Assembly: GCF_009827405.1 (NCBI RefSeq)
Contig: NZ_WTYY01000004.1
Coordinates: 62,001 to 126,000 of the forward strand
Reading direction: 5' to 3'
Origin: Alteraurantiacibacter aestuarii
GTDB lineage: Bacteria; Pseudomonadota; Alphaproteobacteria; Sphingomonadales; Sphingomonadaceae
Length of the DNA stretch: 64,000 bases
The translations under genes and the position numbers were made by a program. Positions 37,975 to 48,215 of this stretch are shown here, in pieces. The notes beneath the pieces were generated by a model. It had not been told where the DNA came from, ran no database searches, and saw only the letters and a list, made by a program, of their open reading frames with translations. The first letter of the stretch is position 1; the number at the start of each line of letters is the position of its first letter.

Positions 37975-39273
37975 ATGAGCGCAGTCGTTGTAATCGGAGC
38001 AGGTGCGATGGGCCTTGCCGCAGCTTACCATGCAGCAAAAGCGGGCCATGATGTCACGGTTCTGGAAGCCGGCCCCGAGCCGGGCGGAATGGCTGCCCAT
38101 TTCGATTTCGACGGGACCTCGATCGAGCGTTTCTACCACTTCGTGTGCATGGCCGACCAGCCGACTTTCGATCTGCTGGAAGAACTGGATCTGGCTGACT
38201 CCATGCGCTGGACGGCAACCACGATGGGCATTTTCTCAGGCGGCAAACTGCACCCTTGGGGCGATCCCGTTTCCCTTCTCCGCTATCCCGGCGTCAGCCT
38301 GATCGCGCGGCTGCGCTATGGCCTGCTTGCCTTCGTTTCGACCAGGCGTGAGCGGTGGGACGCGCTGGAGACGCAGAGCGCGCGCGAATGGATCACCCGC
38401 TGGGCGGGCAAGGAAGCCTATGCCCGGTTGTGGAAGCCGTTGTTCGATCTCAAGTTCTTCGAATATGCCGATGATATTTCCGCGGCGTGGATATGGACCA
38501 GGGTCAAGCGCATCGGCCGCTCTCGCAAGTCGCTGTTTGAAGAGCGGCTGGGCTATATTCAGGGTGGCAGCCAGACGCTGGTCGACAGGCTGTGCCAGCG
38601 GATCGGGGAGATGGGCGGCAAGATCCACCTGTCCAGCGCGGCCACGCGGGTGGTTACCAGCGACGGGCGGGTGACCGGGGTTGAAACCGCAAACGGGTTC
38701 TTTCCGGCAGACGCCGTCATTTCCACCATGCCCACGCCCTATGTCGCCGCGACCGTTCCCGACCTGCCGCAGGACTGGAAGGATCGCTATGAGGCGATCA
38801 ATAACATTGGCGTGTGCTGCCTGCTGTTCAAGCTGAAGAAGTCCGTCACGCCGCACTTCTGGGTCAACATCGCCGAAGACGGGATCGAAGTGCCCGGGAT
38901 CATCGAATTTTCCAACCTGCGCCCGATGCCTGGCGGGGAGACGATCGTGTTCGTGCCCTATTACATGCCGGTCACCCACCAGAAATTCGCCTGGGCGGAT
39001 GATCGTCTGGTGGACGAAGCGCTGAGCTATATCGTGCGGCTGAACCCGGCGATCTCGGATGATGACGTGCTGGCCAGCCATGTCGCGCGCCTGCGCTACG
39101 CCCAGCCCGTGTGCGAACCCGGTTTCGCAGCGAAGATTCCGCCGGTGCGCACGCCGATTGCGGGGCTGCAGATTGCCGACACATGCTTCTATTACCCTGA
39201 AGATCGGGGGATTTCGGAGAGCGTGCGACTGGCGAAGGAAATGGTCGAAGCAATCGGCGAAGGATCGGCATGA
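37975..39273 (+). CDS. FAD-dependent oxidoreductase (amine oxidase/PPOX-like)
   Basis: 432 aa. N-terminal FAD dinucleotide-binding motif VVIGAGAMGLAAAYHAAKAG followed by VLEAGPEPGGMAAHF, and a C-terminal FAD motif (IADTCFYYPEDRGISESVRL). This class covers protoporphyrinogen oxidase-like and UDP-galactopyranose-mutase-like enzymes. Beside a UbiA prenyltransferase and an epimerase, a role in modifying a polyprenyl-linked or nucleotide-linked sugar is the best inference. Confidence 0.85.
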   Translation: MSAVVVIGAGAMGLAAAYHAAKAGHDVTVLEAGPEPGGMAAHFDFDGTSIERFYHFVCMADQPTFDLLEELDLADSMRWTATTMGIFSGGKLHPWGDPVSLLRYPGVSLIARLRYGLLAFVSTRRERWDALETQSAREWITRWAGKEAYARLWKPLFDLKFFEYADDISAAWIWTRVKRIGRSRKSLFEERLGYIQGGSQTLVDRLCQRIGEMGGKIHLSSAATRVVTSDGRVTGVETANGFFPADAVISTMPTPYVAATVPDLPQDWKDRYEAINNIGVCCLLFKLKKSVTPHFWVNIAEDGIEVPGIIEFSNLRPMPGGETIVFVPYYMPVTHQKFAWADDRLVDEALSYIVRLNPAISDDDVLASHVARLRYAQPVCEPGFAAKIPPVRTPIAGLQIADTCFYYPEDRGISESVRLAKEMVEAIGEGSA

Positions 39274-39361
39274 GCGAGCCAACACGCCTTGCGCCGGGCA
39301 GCCATTGCTACTCTATGATAACAGAGCACTATCTTTCATTTCAGCACGCTGGCGAGAACCC

Positions 39362-40816
39362 ATGACGAATCCGGAACACCCGGCCGAGAAAAGCGACCCG
39401 AAGCAGGTGCCGCTCGTCGTTGATGTTGACGGCACGCTGCTCAGGTCCGACCTGCTCCATGAGGCGGCGCTGCAGTTCGTGGCGCAAAATCCACTCGAAT
39501 GCTGGAAGCTCCTGTACTGGCTGCTGCTGGGCAAGGCGGTGCTGAAAAGCAGGCTGGCCGAACGGGGCGATTTTGGCATCGATTCGATCCCCTTGCGCGA
39601 CGAAACAATGGCCGCGATCCGCACGGCACAGGCGCAGGGGCGCGAGACATATCTGGCCTCCGCATCCGATCATCGGTGGGTCGACAAGGTCGCGGAGCGT
39701 GTCGGCGGATTGACCGGCGTGCTCGCTTCAGACGGCGAGACCAATCTGGCAGGCACGGCCAAGGCCGCGGCGCTGACCGGGAAATTCGGCAGGTTGGGCT
39801 TCGATTACATCGGCGACGCGCGGGTCGATATCCCCGTATGGGAAGCGGCGCGGGGCAAGTTGGTGGTCGCACATCGACCCGGCTTTGCAAAAAAGATCAT
39901 CAACCGGTTTCCCGATGCCGAGATCATCGTGCAGTCGGACCGCGACCTGCGTGCCTGGCTGGAAGCGATGCGCCCGCATCAATGGGCCAAGAACCTGCTG
40001 CTGTTCCTGCCGCTGCTTCTTGGTCACCGCTTCCTCGATGTCGGCGCGGTGATGGAAAGCTCCATTGGTTTCGTTGCATTCTGCCTGGCAGCTTCCAGCG
40101 CCTATATCATCAACGATCTGCTGGATTTGCCGGGGGACCGGGATCATCACCGCAAGTGCAACCGCCCGTTTGCCGATTGCCGCATACGATTGATCCACGG
40201 GCCGCCGATGGCACTTGCCATCCTGGCCGTTGCCATCGTCCTGGCGAGCTTGCTGAACACGCGCTTCCTGCTGATCCTGCTGATCTATGTTGCCGCCACG
40301 CTCAGCTATTCGCTGCTGCTCAAGCGTCGCCTGCTGGTCGATGTCATCACGCTGGGCGGACTGTACACCTTGCGGGTGCTGGCCGGGGTCATCGCCACCG
40401 GTTCGCACCAGTCGCCGTGGCTGCTGATGTTCAGCCTGTTCATTTTCCTGAGCCTGGCGATCGTGAAGCGCTGTTCCGAACTGGTGGCCCGGCGCGAGGC
40501 AGGCAAGTCCGCACCGCCCGGCCGCGGCTATCGCATTCAGGACCTGGAAGTGATGTTTCCGCTGGGCGCGGCGGCCGGGTTCTGCGCCATCCTGGTGATC
40601 ACCGAATATCTGTCCAGCCCGGAAGTCGTCGCGCTATACAGCCATCCGCAGCGGCTGTGGCTGATCTGCCCCCTGCTGCTGTACTGGATCGGCCGGATAC
40701 TGGTGCTGGCAAGCCGCAATGAATTGCACGATGATCCGATCATCTTCGCCGCCCGCGATCGCAACAGCTGGCTTACGGCCATCACTGCCAGCGGGATCGT
40801 GCTGGTCTCCATTTGA
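39362..40816 (+). CDS. HAD-like phosphatase / UbiA prenyltransferase fusion
   Basis: 484 aa. Residues about 15-200 are a HAD domain (PLVVDVDGTLLRSDLLHE, Asp21 and Asp23; LASASDHRWVDKVAE; YIGDARVDIPVWEA). Residues about 210-484 are a UbiA membrane domain: MRPHQWAKNLLLFLPLLLGH, the prenyl-diphosphate/Mg motif NDLLDLPGDRDHH and LVDVITLGGLYTLRVLAG, with seven to nine spans. This is the fusion type related to decaprenylphosphoryl-5-phosphoribose synthase, transferring a phosphosugar to polyprenyl phosphate with the HAD half as likely partner phosphatase. After the Asp motif the common RPFASG is RPFADC here. Start at 39362. Confidence 0.85.
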   Translation: MTNPEHPAEKSDPKQVPLVVDVDGTLLRSDLLHEAALQFVAQNPLECWKLLYWLLLGKAVLKSRLAERGDFGIDSIPLRDETMAAIRTAQAQGRETYLASASDHRWVDKVAERVGGLTGVLASDGETNLAGTAKAAALTGKFGRLGFDYIGDARVDIPVWEAARGKLVVAHRPGFAKKIINRFPDAEIIVQSDRDLRAWLEAMRPHQWAKNLLLFLPLLLGHRFLDVGAVMESSIGFVAFCLAASSAYIINDLLDLPGDRDHHRKCNRPFADCRIRLIHGPPMALAILAVAIVLASLLNTRFLLILLIYVAATLSYSLLLKRRLLVDVITLGGLYTLRVLAGVIATGSHQSPWLLMFSLFIFLSLAIVKRCSELVARREAGKSAPPGRGYRIQDLEVMFPLGAAAGFCAILVITEYLSSPEVVALYSHPQRLWLICPLLLYWIGRILVLASRNELHDDPIIFAARDRNSWLTAITASGIVLVSI

Positions 40817-40844
40817 AGGCGGGCATTTTGTTGGCAGGCATCCG

Positions 40845-40863
40845 TTCCGGCCAGTGGCCGGAA
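40845..40863. terminator. hairpin between the UbiA gene and tRNA-Val
   Basis: TTCCGGCC and GGCCGGAA pair over 8 bp around a 3-nt loop (AGT). There is no T-run on either side, so a factor-independent terminator is doubtful, but its position between convergent genes fits. Confidence 0.4.
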
Positions 40864-40867
40864 GGAA

Positions 40868-40942
40868 TGGTGGGCGCGGCAGGGATTGAACCTGCGACCC
40901 CACCCGTGTGAAGGGTGTGCTCTACCACTGAGCTACGCGCCC
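40868..40942 (-). tRNA. tRNA-Val (anticodon CAC)
   Basis: 75 nt including an encoded CCA. The acceptor stem GGGCGCG pairs with CGCGCCC. The D arm is GCTC...GAGC, the anticodon stem CACCC/GGGTG holds the loop TTCACAC (anticodon CAC, reads GUG), and the T arm GCAGG-TTCAATC-CCTGC is canonical. Discriminator base A. Confidence 0.97.
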
Positions 40943-41076
40943 GCCGGAGCCGATCTCGAAACCGATGTCGATTCAGCTGTCAACGGCAGGGGCGGGCCTT
41001 TGCCATGAGCTTGCGGCAATGACAAGCGCCCACTTTGCACCGTGACCGCCGTGTCGCCCGCACATCTCCTGCCGTA

Positions 41077-42993
41077 TCAGCGTGCGAACAGCCTTTGCCC
41101 GATGGCCTGCCACCAGACCGGGGTGGCAGATGCCGCCTGCGGACCGGGGGCACGCTCAAACGGCATGCATTCCAGGCACCGCACCTGCACGCCGCGCATG
41201 GACATCATGCGGTCAAAATCGGCGAAGATGCGCGCTGCCAGATCCTGTTCGCCCTGCGCGATCATGCCCGACACGCTCGATTGGGCCGGCGCCGCTTCAC
41301 TATCGCCGCCCAGCAGGCCTGCCAGCATCGCTTCATAGGGATCGGGCGGACTGACCAGGAAGCGTGGACCCCACTTGCCTTCCTCCAGCCCCGCTTCACC
41401 AGCGGCCCATTCCAGCGCCGCATCCAGATCGCCGAACTGATCGATCAGGCCAAGCTGGCGGGCCGATCCACCGGTCCACACCCGGCCCTGGCCCAGCTCA
41501 TCTGCGCGAGCCCGGGTCATATTGCGCGATTCGGCGACCAGACCAATGAAGCGGTCATAAATCGCCGAAGTCTCTGCCTGCAGCAGTGCTTCTGTCTCAG
41601 GGGTCAGGCCTGCCAGCAGGTCCGGCTGACCGGACAGGGGCGTGGTCTGCACGCCATCGGAGGACACGCCATATTTCGCCAGCAGATCCTCGAATGTGGG
41701 GACCACCATGAACACGCCGATCGATCCGGTCAGCGTCTCAGGCTCGGCAAATATCCGGTCACCCGCAGTGGCCACCCAATATCCGCCGCTGGCGGCATAA
41801 TTGCCCATCGATATGGCAATCGGGATGTCCCTGTCCTTGTGCCGCAGAACGGCGCGGCGGATGGCTTCGGAGCCGGTTACGGTCCCTCCCGGAGAATCGA
41901 TCCGCACCACCAGCGCGGCCAGATCGTCATCCAGCGCATCATCAAGCAGGGCGGTGATCCGCGCTGCGCCAGCCGAGCCGGGTCCGGCATCGCCATCGCT
42001 GATTTCACCTGCAATGGTGATCACGCCAATGGCCTTCTTGCCGCCGGTCAGGCTGCGGGTGCCGCTGGTTTCCGGGCCGACTTCGGCCAGCCACGGATCA
42101 AGCTCGGTCGCGGCGAAAGTGCCGGGCCGGTCATCCCATTCATCCTTGCCGACGATTTCGGCGACATGGGCGCCCCATTCCTCGCGCGTGCCGATCTGGT
42201 CTGCCAGGCCCGCGGCCACGGTCGCCTTGGCCAGATCACCGCCATTTTCCGCGATCAGCGCAATCAGGCCCGTGGTGGCCTTTTCGATATTGGCCTGCGG
42301 GCGCGCCTGCACGATGTGCGCGCGCCATTCATCCCACACTGCGCCAACATAGGTCTCGGCATTTTCGCGCGCCTCGGGAGACATGCCGTTTTCCAGATAG
42401 GGTTCGACCGCGCTCTTGTATGTGCCCACGCGGAAAACGTGGGCGTTGATGTCAAACCGCGCCAGCGCATCGGCATAATAGAGCGACTTGCCGCCAGGTC
42501 CGCGGATGGCAGCGCCGCCCATCGGATCAACCCACACCTCATCGGCATGGGCAGCCAGCACCAGCGCATCGTCCGAATAGGCGACGGCAAAGGCCAGGAT
42601 CGGCTTTTCGGTGCGGCCGAAACGGGCCAGCGCATCGCCCACTTCCTGCATGGTGACATGCGGGCCACCGGTGAATGTGGTGAGATCGAGGGCGATCGCT
42701 TCTATCCGCTTGTCGCGCGCGGCCTCGTCAATGGCGCGCACCAGATCGCGCGCGGCATATTCACGCGTGGGCAGCGTGCCTGACAGCAGGGTGGAGATGG
42801 GATCGATAAGCGAAGGCTCCTCCGCGATGGAGCCATCCAGCTTGAGCAGCAGCGCCCCTTCGCGAACAAGGCCGGGATTGGGCCGGGAACTGAGCGCGGC
42901 GAACACCAGGCTGAAGAACAACAGCAGAAAAACCAGTGCCAGCGCATCCTTTACGCCAACCAGCAGCCGCCAAACCTTGCCTGCAAAACTCAT
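41077..42993 (-). CDS. sppA: signal peptide peptidase SppA (67K type)
   Basis: 638 aa, tandem S49 domains in one chain. Signal anchor: ALALVFLLLFFSLVFAALSS. The Lys base of the N-terminal half is in FRVGTYKSAVEP and the Ser nucleophile of the C-terminal half in SMGNYAASGGYWVAT. It degrades released signal peptides in the inner membrane. The ATG at 42993 is chosen because it places the anchor normally; the frame upstream lies in the divergent promoter region with pyrB. Confidence 0.94.
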   Translation of the reverse strand: MSFAGKVWRLLVGVKDALALVFLLLFFSLVFAALSSRPNPGLVREGALLLKLDGSIAEEPSLIDPISTLLSGTLPTREYAARDLVRAIDEAARDKRIEAIALDLTTFTGGPHVTMQEVGDALARFGRTEKPILAFAVAYSDDALVLAAHADEVWVDPMGGAAIRGPGGKSLYYADALARFDINAHVFRVGTYKSAVEPYLENGMSPEARENAETYVGAVWDEWRAHIVQARPQANIEKATTGLIALIAENGGDLAKATVAAGLADQIGTREEWGAHVAEIVGKDEWDDRPGTFAATELDPWLAEVGPETSGTRSLTGGKKAIGVITIAGEISDGDAGPGSAGAARITALLDDALDDDLAALVVRIDSPGGTVTGSEAIRRAVLRHKDRDIPIAISMGNYAASGGYWVATAGDRIFAEPETLTGSIGVFMVVPTFEDLLAKYGVSSDGVQTTPLSGQPDLLAGLTPETEALLQAETSAIYDRFIGLVAESRNMTRARADELGQGRVWTGGSARQLGLIDQFGDLDAALEWAAGEAGLEEGKWGPRFLVSPPDPYEAMLAGLLGGDSEAAPAQSSVSGMIAQGEQDLAARIFADFDRMMSMRGVQVRCLECMPFERAPGPQAASATPVWWQAIGQRLFAR

Positions 42994-43103
42994 GAACAAT
43001 GCCTTGTGATTGTGCCTTGCGCGCAACCTAGTTTGCACAAAGCACTTGTGCCAGCCGAAAGCGCTTGAGCGCTGCACATAGTCCGACTAATGGCTTGGCT
43101 TTA

Positions 43104-44141
43104 ATGACATCGCCGCAAAACACAGCATCGCAAGGCCGCTTTCCGGCTGGCGGGCGGGCCTTCCCGCATCGCGACCTCATTTCAATCGGTGCGCTGCAAA
43201 CGCACGAGATTCTCTACCTGCTCGAGGAAGCCGAGCAGTGGGTGGATTTCAACCGCCAGCCCAGCAAGCACAGCAATGCGCTGGCGGGCCTGACGATCAT
43301 CAATGCCTTCTTCGAAAACTCCACCCGCACGCTGCTCAGTTTCGAGATTGCGGGCAAGAGGCTGGGCGCAGATGTGGTCAATATGCATGCCGCACAGTCG
43401 AGCGTGAAGAAGGGGGAGACGCTGATCGATACGGCGGTGACGCTAAACGCCATGCGCGCCGATGCCATCGTCATCCGCCACGGCTCCAGCGGGGCGGTGG
43501 GGCTGATCGCGGGCAAGGTGGATTGTCCGGTGCTCAATGCCGGAGACGGGCAGCATGAACATCCCACGCAGGCGCTGCTGGATGCACTGGCGCTGCGGCG
43601 CAAATTGCGTGAACGGGGCCGAGAGGAATTCAACGGGCTGGTGGTGACCATCTGCGGCGATATCCTGCACAGCCGCGTGGCCCGCTCCAACATATTGAGC
43701 CTCCAGGCGCTGGGCGCGAAAGTGCGCGTATGCGCGCCGCCCGCGCTTATGCCGGTGGGGATAGAGGCGATGGGCGTGGAGGTGTTCCATTCGTTCGACG
43801 CCGCGCTGGCGGGCAGTGAAGTGGTGATGATGCTGCGTCTTCAGAGCGAGCGGATGGAGGGGCAGTTCATTCCCTCTCCGCGCGAATATCGCCATCTGTA
43901 CGGGCTGACATTGGAACGGCTGGAACTGGCCGCACCTGACGCCATCATCATGCATCCCGGCCCGATGAACCGCGGGGTGGAGATCGACAGCGACGTGGCC
44001 GACCTTGCCGGGCGCTCCATCATCACCGCGCAGGTGGAAATGGGCGTGGCGATCCGCATGGCCTGCCTCGACGTGCTGACCCGCAAGGCCCGCAACATCC
44101 CCGGTTGGGGCCAAAATGATCTAGGCGGGCAATGGGTATGA
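43104..44141 (+). CDS. pyrB: aspartate carbamoyltransferase catalytic chain
   Basis: 345 aa. It forms carbamoyl-aspartate in pyrimidine synthesis. Signatures: [20 protein letters not shown] (the STRT carbamoyl-phosphate loop), [25 protein letters not shown] and [15 protein letters not shown]. The ATG at 43104 is preferred over a TTG at 43065. No pyrI is present; instead pyrC' follows with an ATGA overlap, the arrangement of class A (dodecameric) ATCases that need a DHOase-like partner. Confidence 0.96.
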   Translation: MTSPQNTASQGRFPAGGRAFPHRDLISIGALQTHEILYLLEEAEQWVDFNRQPSKHSNALAGLTIINAFFENSTRTLLSFEIAGKRLGADVVNMHAAQSSVKKGETLIDTAVTLNAMRADAIVIRHGSSGAVGLIAGKVDCPVLNAGDGQHEHPTQALLDALALRRKLRERGREEFNGLVVTICGDILHSRVARSNILSLQALGAKVRVCAPPALMPVGIEAMGVEVFHSFDAALAGSEVVMMLRLQSERMEGQFIPSPREYRHLYGLTLERLELAAPDAIIMHPGPMNRGVEIDSDVADLAGRSIITAQVEMGVAIRMACLDVLTRKARNIPGWGQNDLGGQWV

Positions 44142-45356
44142 AACAAATGCGCCCCATCTCCATCACCGGCGGCACACTGGTTACGCCTGAAGGACTGGTC
44201 GAAGGCAATCTTCGTCTGGCAGGCGGGCTGGTCCACAGCATTGGCGGCGAAATTGCCGATGGCGACGAAGTGCTTGATGCAGGCGGACTGCTGGTCGCGC
44301 CGGGACTCGTCGATCTGGGCGTGTTCGCGATCGACAAGCCGGCGTTTCATTTTGGCGGGATCACCCGCGCGGCGTTGATGCCCGATCAGTCCCCGCCGCT
44401 CGATCATCCTGCCCGCGTTCGCTTTGCTGCCCAGAGCGGCAAGCCCGACTTCTGGGTCCATCCGCTGGCAGCAGCCACGCCAGGCCTTGGCGGAATGCAG
44501 CTGGCCGAAATCGCGCTGATGCGCGAAGCGGGTGCACGGGCGATTGCCACGGGTCGCAGCTGGATTGCCGATAGCGGCCTGATGCTGCGCCTGCTGCAAT
44601 ATGCCGCCATGCTGGACATGGTGGTGGTCTCCCACGCGGAAGACGGCGGACTTGCCGGAAACGCTGCGGCAACTGCGGGCGAGATAGCCACAAGGCTGGG
44701 CCTGCCCAGCGCTCCGGCGCAGGCAGAGGCGCTGGCGGTGGCGCGCGATATCGCGCTGGCCGAAATCGCCGGGGCAAAGCTGCATATCAGGCAAGTCACC
44801 ACCCGCGCCGCGCTGGATCTGGTGCGTGCGGCCAAGGCGCGCGGATTGCCGGTAACTGCGGGCGTTACGCCTGCGCATTTCATGCTGTCAGACCTCGCTC
44901 TGGCCCAGTTCCGCACCTTTGCGCGCCTTTCTCCTCCGCTCAGGCCCGAAGATGACCGGCAGGCGGTGATCGCGGCGATTGGCGATGGCACGATTGACGT
45001 GGTGTCATCGGGCCATGATCCGCGCGGCCCAGAAGACAAGAACCTGCCCTTCGCCGATGCAGCGCCGGGAATGGCCGGGGCGGAGACGCTGCTGGCCATG
45101 GTGCTGACGCTGGTGCGTGACGAGGTGATCTCGCTGGAGCGCGCCTTTGCCCTGATCGCCAGCAATCCCGCGCGCCTTCTGGGCGTCGACGCGGGCCAGC
45201 TGGTGGCCGGGTGCGAGGCGGACATCGCGCTGGTAGACCCGGAACGCCCGTGGATTATCGATAGCCGCAAGATGGAAGCGGCGGCAGGCAACACGCCGTT
45301 TGACCGCCAGCCCGCACAGGGCCGCGTCGCTGCCTTGTGGAAGGGCGGGGTCGAAA

Positions 45357-45367
<11 letters not shown>
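44138..45367 (+). CDS. pyrX: dihydroorotase-like subunit PyrC' (PyrX), probably inactive
   Basis: 409 aa, amidohydrolase fold. The HxH metal motif that normally follows PGLVD (DxHVHLREPG) is missing: residues 56-70 read [15 protein letters not shown]. The HAED block keeps one His (VVSHAEDGG), but the next His site (normally H(I/V)ST) is RQVTTRA and the catalytic DHAPH is SGHDPRG. It therefore lacks most metal ligands and the catalytic Asp. In Pseudomonas such a PyrC' stabilises PyrB without activity. The start ATG 44138 overlaps the pyrB stop (ATGA). A separate active dihydroorotase must exist elsewhere. Confidence 0.85.
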
Positions 45368-46115
<748 letters not shown>

Positions 46116-46130
46116 CAACCACCAAGAAAA

Positions 46131-46160
46131 GCCCCTCCGCTTCGATGGAAGGGGAGGGGC
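46131..46160. terminator. bidirectional terminator between SDR and TPR-SPOR genes
   Basis: GCCCCTCC (46131-46138) pairs with GGAGGGGC (46153-46160). CTTC/GAAG extends the stem after one G-G mismatch around a GATG loop. The reverse strand is followed by TTTTCTT and the forward strand by TCTTTCT, so it serves both convergent genes. Confidence 0.85.
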
Positions 46161-46185
46161 AGGTCTTTCTCGGGAGAGAATGGGT

Positions 46186-47691
46186 TTAGCGGCTGGCAAA
46201 CCTTATGCCGGTATCCACTGCGCCGGGCAGCGGGCTGGCGGCGGCCCAGGTGATGCAGCCATCGCCATTGCTGGCTTCCACGCGCGAACACATGGTGCGG
46301 CTGGCGACACGGTCAAAACCGCCCGCCGAAACGCGGAAATAGCGTTTTCCGCGAATGATCGCTTCGGTCAGGACCATTTCGTGGCCTGCCAGTTCGGGAT
46401 AGCGGCTGACATAAATGCCCCAGGCGCGGCGTGCGCCCTGTTCGCTGGCGAAGCTGCCGAGCTGGACAAGGTGCGAGCCATCTGCGGACAGCGAAACCGG
46501 CGTTGCGGCCAGTTCTTCACCGCCCTGTTCAACCGGGTCTGAGCCGATCACTGACTGCTGAGCCGCCGATGGAATGGCGCGCCGGGCAATCGGGCGCGAA
46601 GGCTGGCCGGCCTGGCCTGCCACGCGCGGTTCGGGAGTGGCACCGTAACGGACAGGCGTGGTCTGCACCACGGGTTCGCTGACAAAGCGCACCACGTCCT
46701 GCGCAACCTGCGCGAGCGATCCGCCTTCCGGCGCCCGCGTGGCGAAGGCCTGTTCCACGCTGGTGGGGCGCTCGGTAGTCGGTGCCTGATAGCGCGTCAG
46801 CGCGATGTCGGGTTCGCCCCCGGGAGGCAGTTCCCTGCCCGATGCGGGGATGGCGATGGTCTCCAGCGCGGCCAGTTCCTGCGTGTCGCTGGGCGCAACC
46901 TGGACAGCCGCCGGTTCCGCAGCGGCATAGGCGCTTGCTTCGGCGATGAGCTGTTCAACGCCGGGAGTGTTGGCCAGCGCAAGCTGCACCGGCTGGCCCT
47001 GATCGCGTACGTCCGCAGGCACGCCCAGCAGTCCGGCAATGCGGTGCTCATGGGCAAGCGGGCTGGCCATTTCGGCCCAATAGGCCATGCGGTCGCCCAG
47101 CTGATCAGCCGGAACATCCTGCGCCGCCATCAGCCGTGCTTCGCGCCAGCGACCTGCCATGGCATAGGCATAGGCGAGGTTCTGGCGCATTTTCACGGTG
47201 TTTTCACCGCCGCGAATGGCGTTGCTCAACAGATGGATGCCGCGCTGTGGCTGTCCGGCCAGAGCCAGCGCAAGGCCCAGATCCGATGTGCCGATCTCGC
47301 CTTCCCAATCGTTCAGCAGGGCAGCGGCTTCTTCGTATTTGGCCTGTGCCGTCAGCGCCAGCGAGAGGCTGAGCGCGGTGCGCGGTGAATTGTCGCCCAG
47401 CGACATCGCATCGTTGAAGCTGGTCTGGGCTGAGGCAAAGCGGCCGGCATCGAGATAGGCGGTGCCCAGCATGGTGCGATAGGCAGCGTTGCGCGGATCG
47501 GCCTGCACGGCTTCCTCCGCCAGCCGGATGGCGCGGTCGGAGCGGCCTTCAGCCATCGCCTCTTGCGCGGCTGCGGCCGATATGTCGGCACGCGGCGCGG
47601 GATTGGTAGCGCAGCCTGAAAGCAGCACTCCGGCCATGGCGGTGGTGACCGCAAGGCCGATCATCCGATTGCTTTTGTCCACCTGGTACAT
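46186..47691 (-). CDS. TPR repeat lipoprotein with C-terminal SPOR domain
   Basis: About 501 aa. A lipoprotein signal with LLSGCATNP (lipobox LSGC) precedes TPR units (residues about 35-230, with AYRTMLGTAYLDAGRFASAQ a clear one), a Gln/Pro/Ala-rich linker, and a SPOR domain from about 405 (HLVQLGSFASEQGARRAWGI, then KRYFRVSAGGF), which binds denuded glycan strands at septa. Start options are 47724, 47691 and 47664; 47691 is chosen from the AAGGGGGG stretch upstream. It lies 16 bp after the RHH gene, as third gene behind the ParA gene. Confidence 0.82.
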   Translation of the reverse strand: MYQVDKSNRMIGLAVTTAMAGVLLSGCATNPAPRADISAAAAQEAMAEGRSDRAIRLAEEAVQADPRNAAYRTMLGTAYLDAGRFASAQTSFNDAMSLGDNSPRTALSLSLALTAQAKYEEAAALLNDWEGEIGTSDLGLALALAGQPQRGIHLLSNAIRGGENTVKMRQNLAYAYAMAGRWREARLMAAQDVPADQLGDRMAYWAEMASPLAHEHRIAGLLGVPADVRDQGQPVQLALANTPGVEQLIAEASAYAAAEPAAVQVAPSDTQELAALETIAIPASGRELPPGGEPDIALTRYQAPTTERPTSVEQAFATRAPEGGSLAQVAQDVVRFVSEPVVQTTPVRYGATPEPRVAGQAGQPSRPIARRAIPSAAQQSVIGSDPVEQGGEELAATPVSLSADGSHLVQLGSFASEQGARRAWGIYVSRYPELAGHEMVLTEAIIRGKRYFRVSAGGFDRVASRTMCSRVEASNGDGCITWAAASPLPGAVDTGIRFASR

Positions 47692-47707
47692 TCCGGTCTG
47701 GCCCCCC

Positions 47708-48199
47708 TTAGGCCTTTCTTCCATCGCGCGTGACTTGCGCGGCGAGTGCTTCAATTTCGGGCATTTCGGCCATCATCTGGTCGAGCGCCCGGGTAACAAG
47801 CTGCTGTGCGCTGGCACCCAGCACGGCGCTGGCCAGCTTCAATTTGAGATGGCGTTCCTGATCGAGCCGCAGCGTAAAGGCAGCTCGGCGGCCAGCGGCC
47901 TGCGCCTGCGCGGCATCGGAAGTACCGGGGTGATCAGCGGCACTGATATTGGCATCGGCAATGCGCGTAAGCAGCGCTTGCTGCTGGCGTTTCACTTCCG
48001 GCTCTGCCCGCAAGGCCTCATCATCCTGGAAGGCGGCCAGCTGGGCTTCGATGGATTCGCCATCCGCCCCGATTTCATTGTCCTGCGCCAGATCGTCTGC
48101 AACGTCTTCGCCGTTCGCGCCGCGAAGGGCGGGCTTTGCGCCGCCTTTACGGGCAAGCAGAAGCGGGCCGAGTGAGGCGAAAGATGTGGGTTCGCTCAT
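47708..48199 (-). CDS. ribbon-helix-helix-like protein, partner of orphan ParA
   Basis: 163 aa. The N-terminal two thirds are acidic and Ala/Gln-rich (probably disordered: LAQDNEIGADGESIEAQLAA). The C-terminal part RRAAFTLRLDQERHLKLKLA then SAVLGASAQQLVTRALDQMM has the strand-helix-helix pattern of RHH DNA-binding proteins. Small RHH proteins pair with ParA ATPases in plasmid partition and in protein-positioning systems. It starts 16 bp after the ParA stop. Assignment by pattern only; no specific family recognised. Confidence 0.7.
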   Translation of the reverse strand: MSEPTSFASLGPLLLARKGGAKPALRGANGEDVADDLAQDNEIGADGESIEAQLAAFQDDEALRAEPEVKRQQQALLTRIADANISAADHPGTSDAAQAQAAGRRAAFTLRLDQERHLKLKLASAVLGASAQQLVTRALDQMMAEMPEIEALAAQVTRDGRKA

Positions 48200-48215
48200 G
48201 GCCTGTTCCGTCACC

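Noticed and set aside
40845-40863. The hairpin before tRNA-Val as a certain rho-independent terminator
   Set aside because: No T-run follows on either strand; kept only as a low-confidence feature.
41035-42783. Long open frame opposite sppA (about 582 codons, + strand)
   Set aside because: Antisense shadow; overlaps a well-supported protease gene on the other strand.
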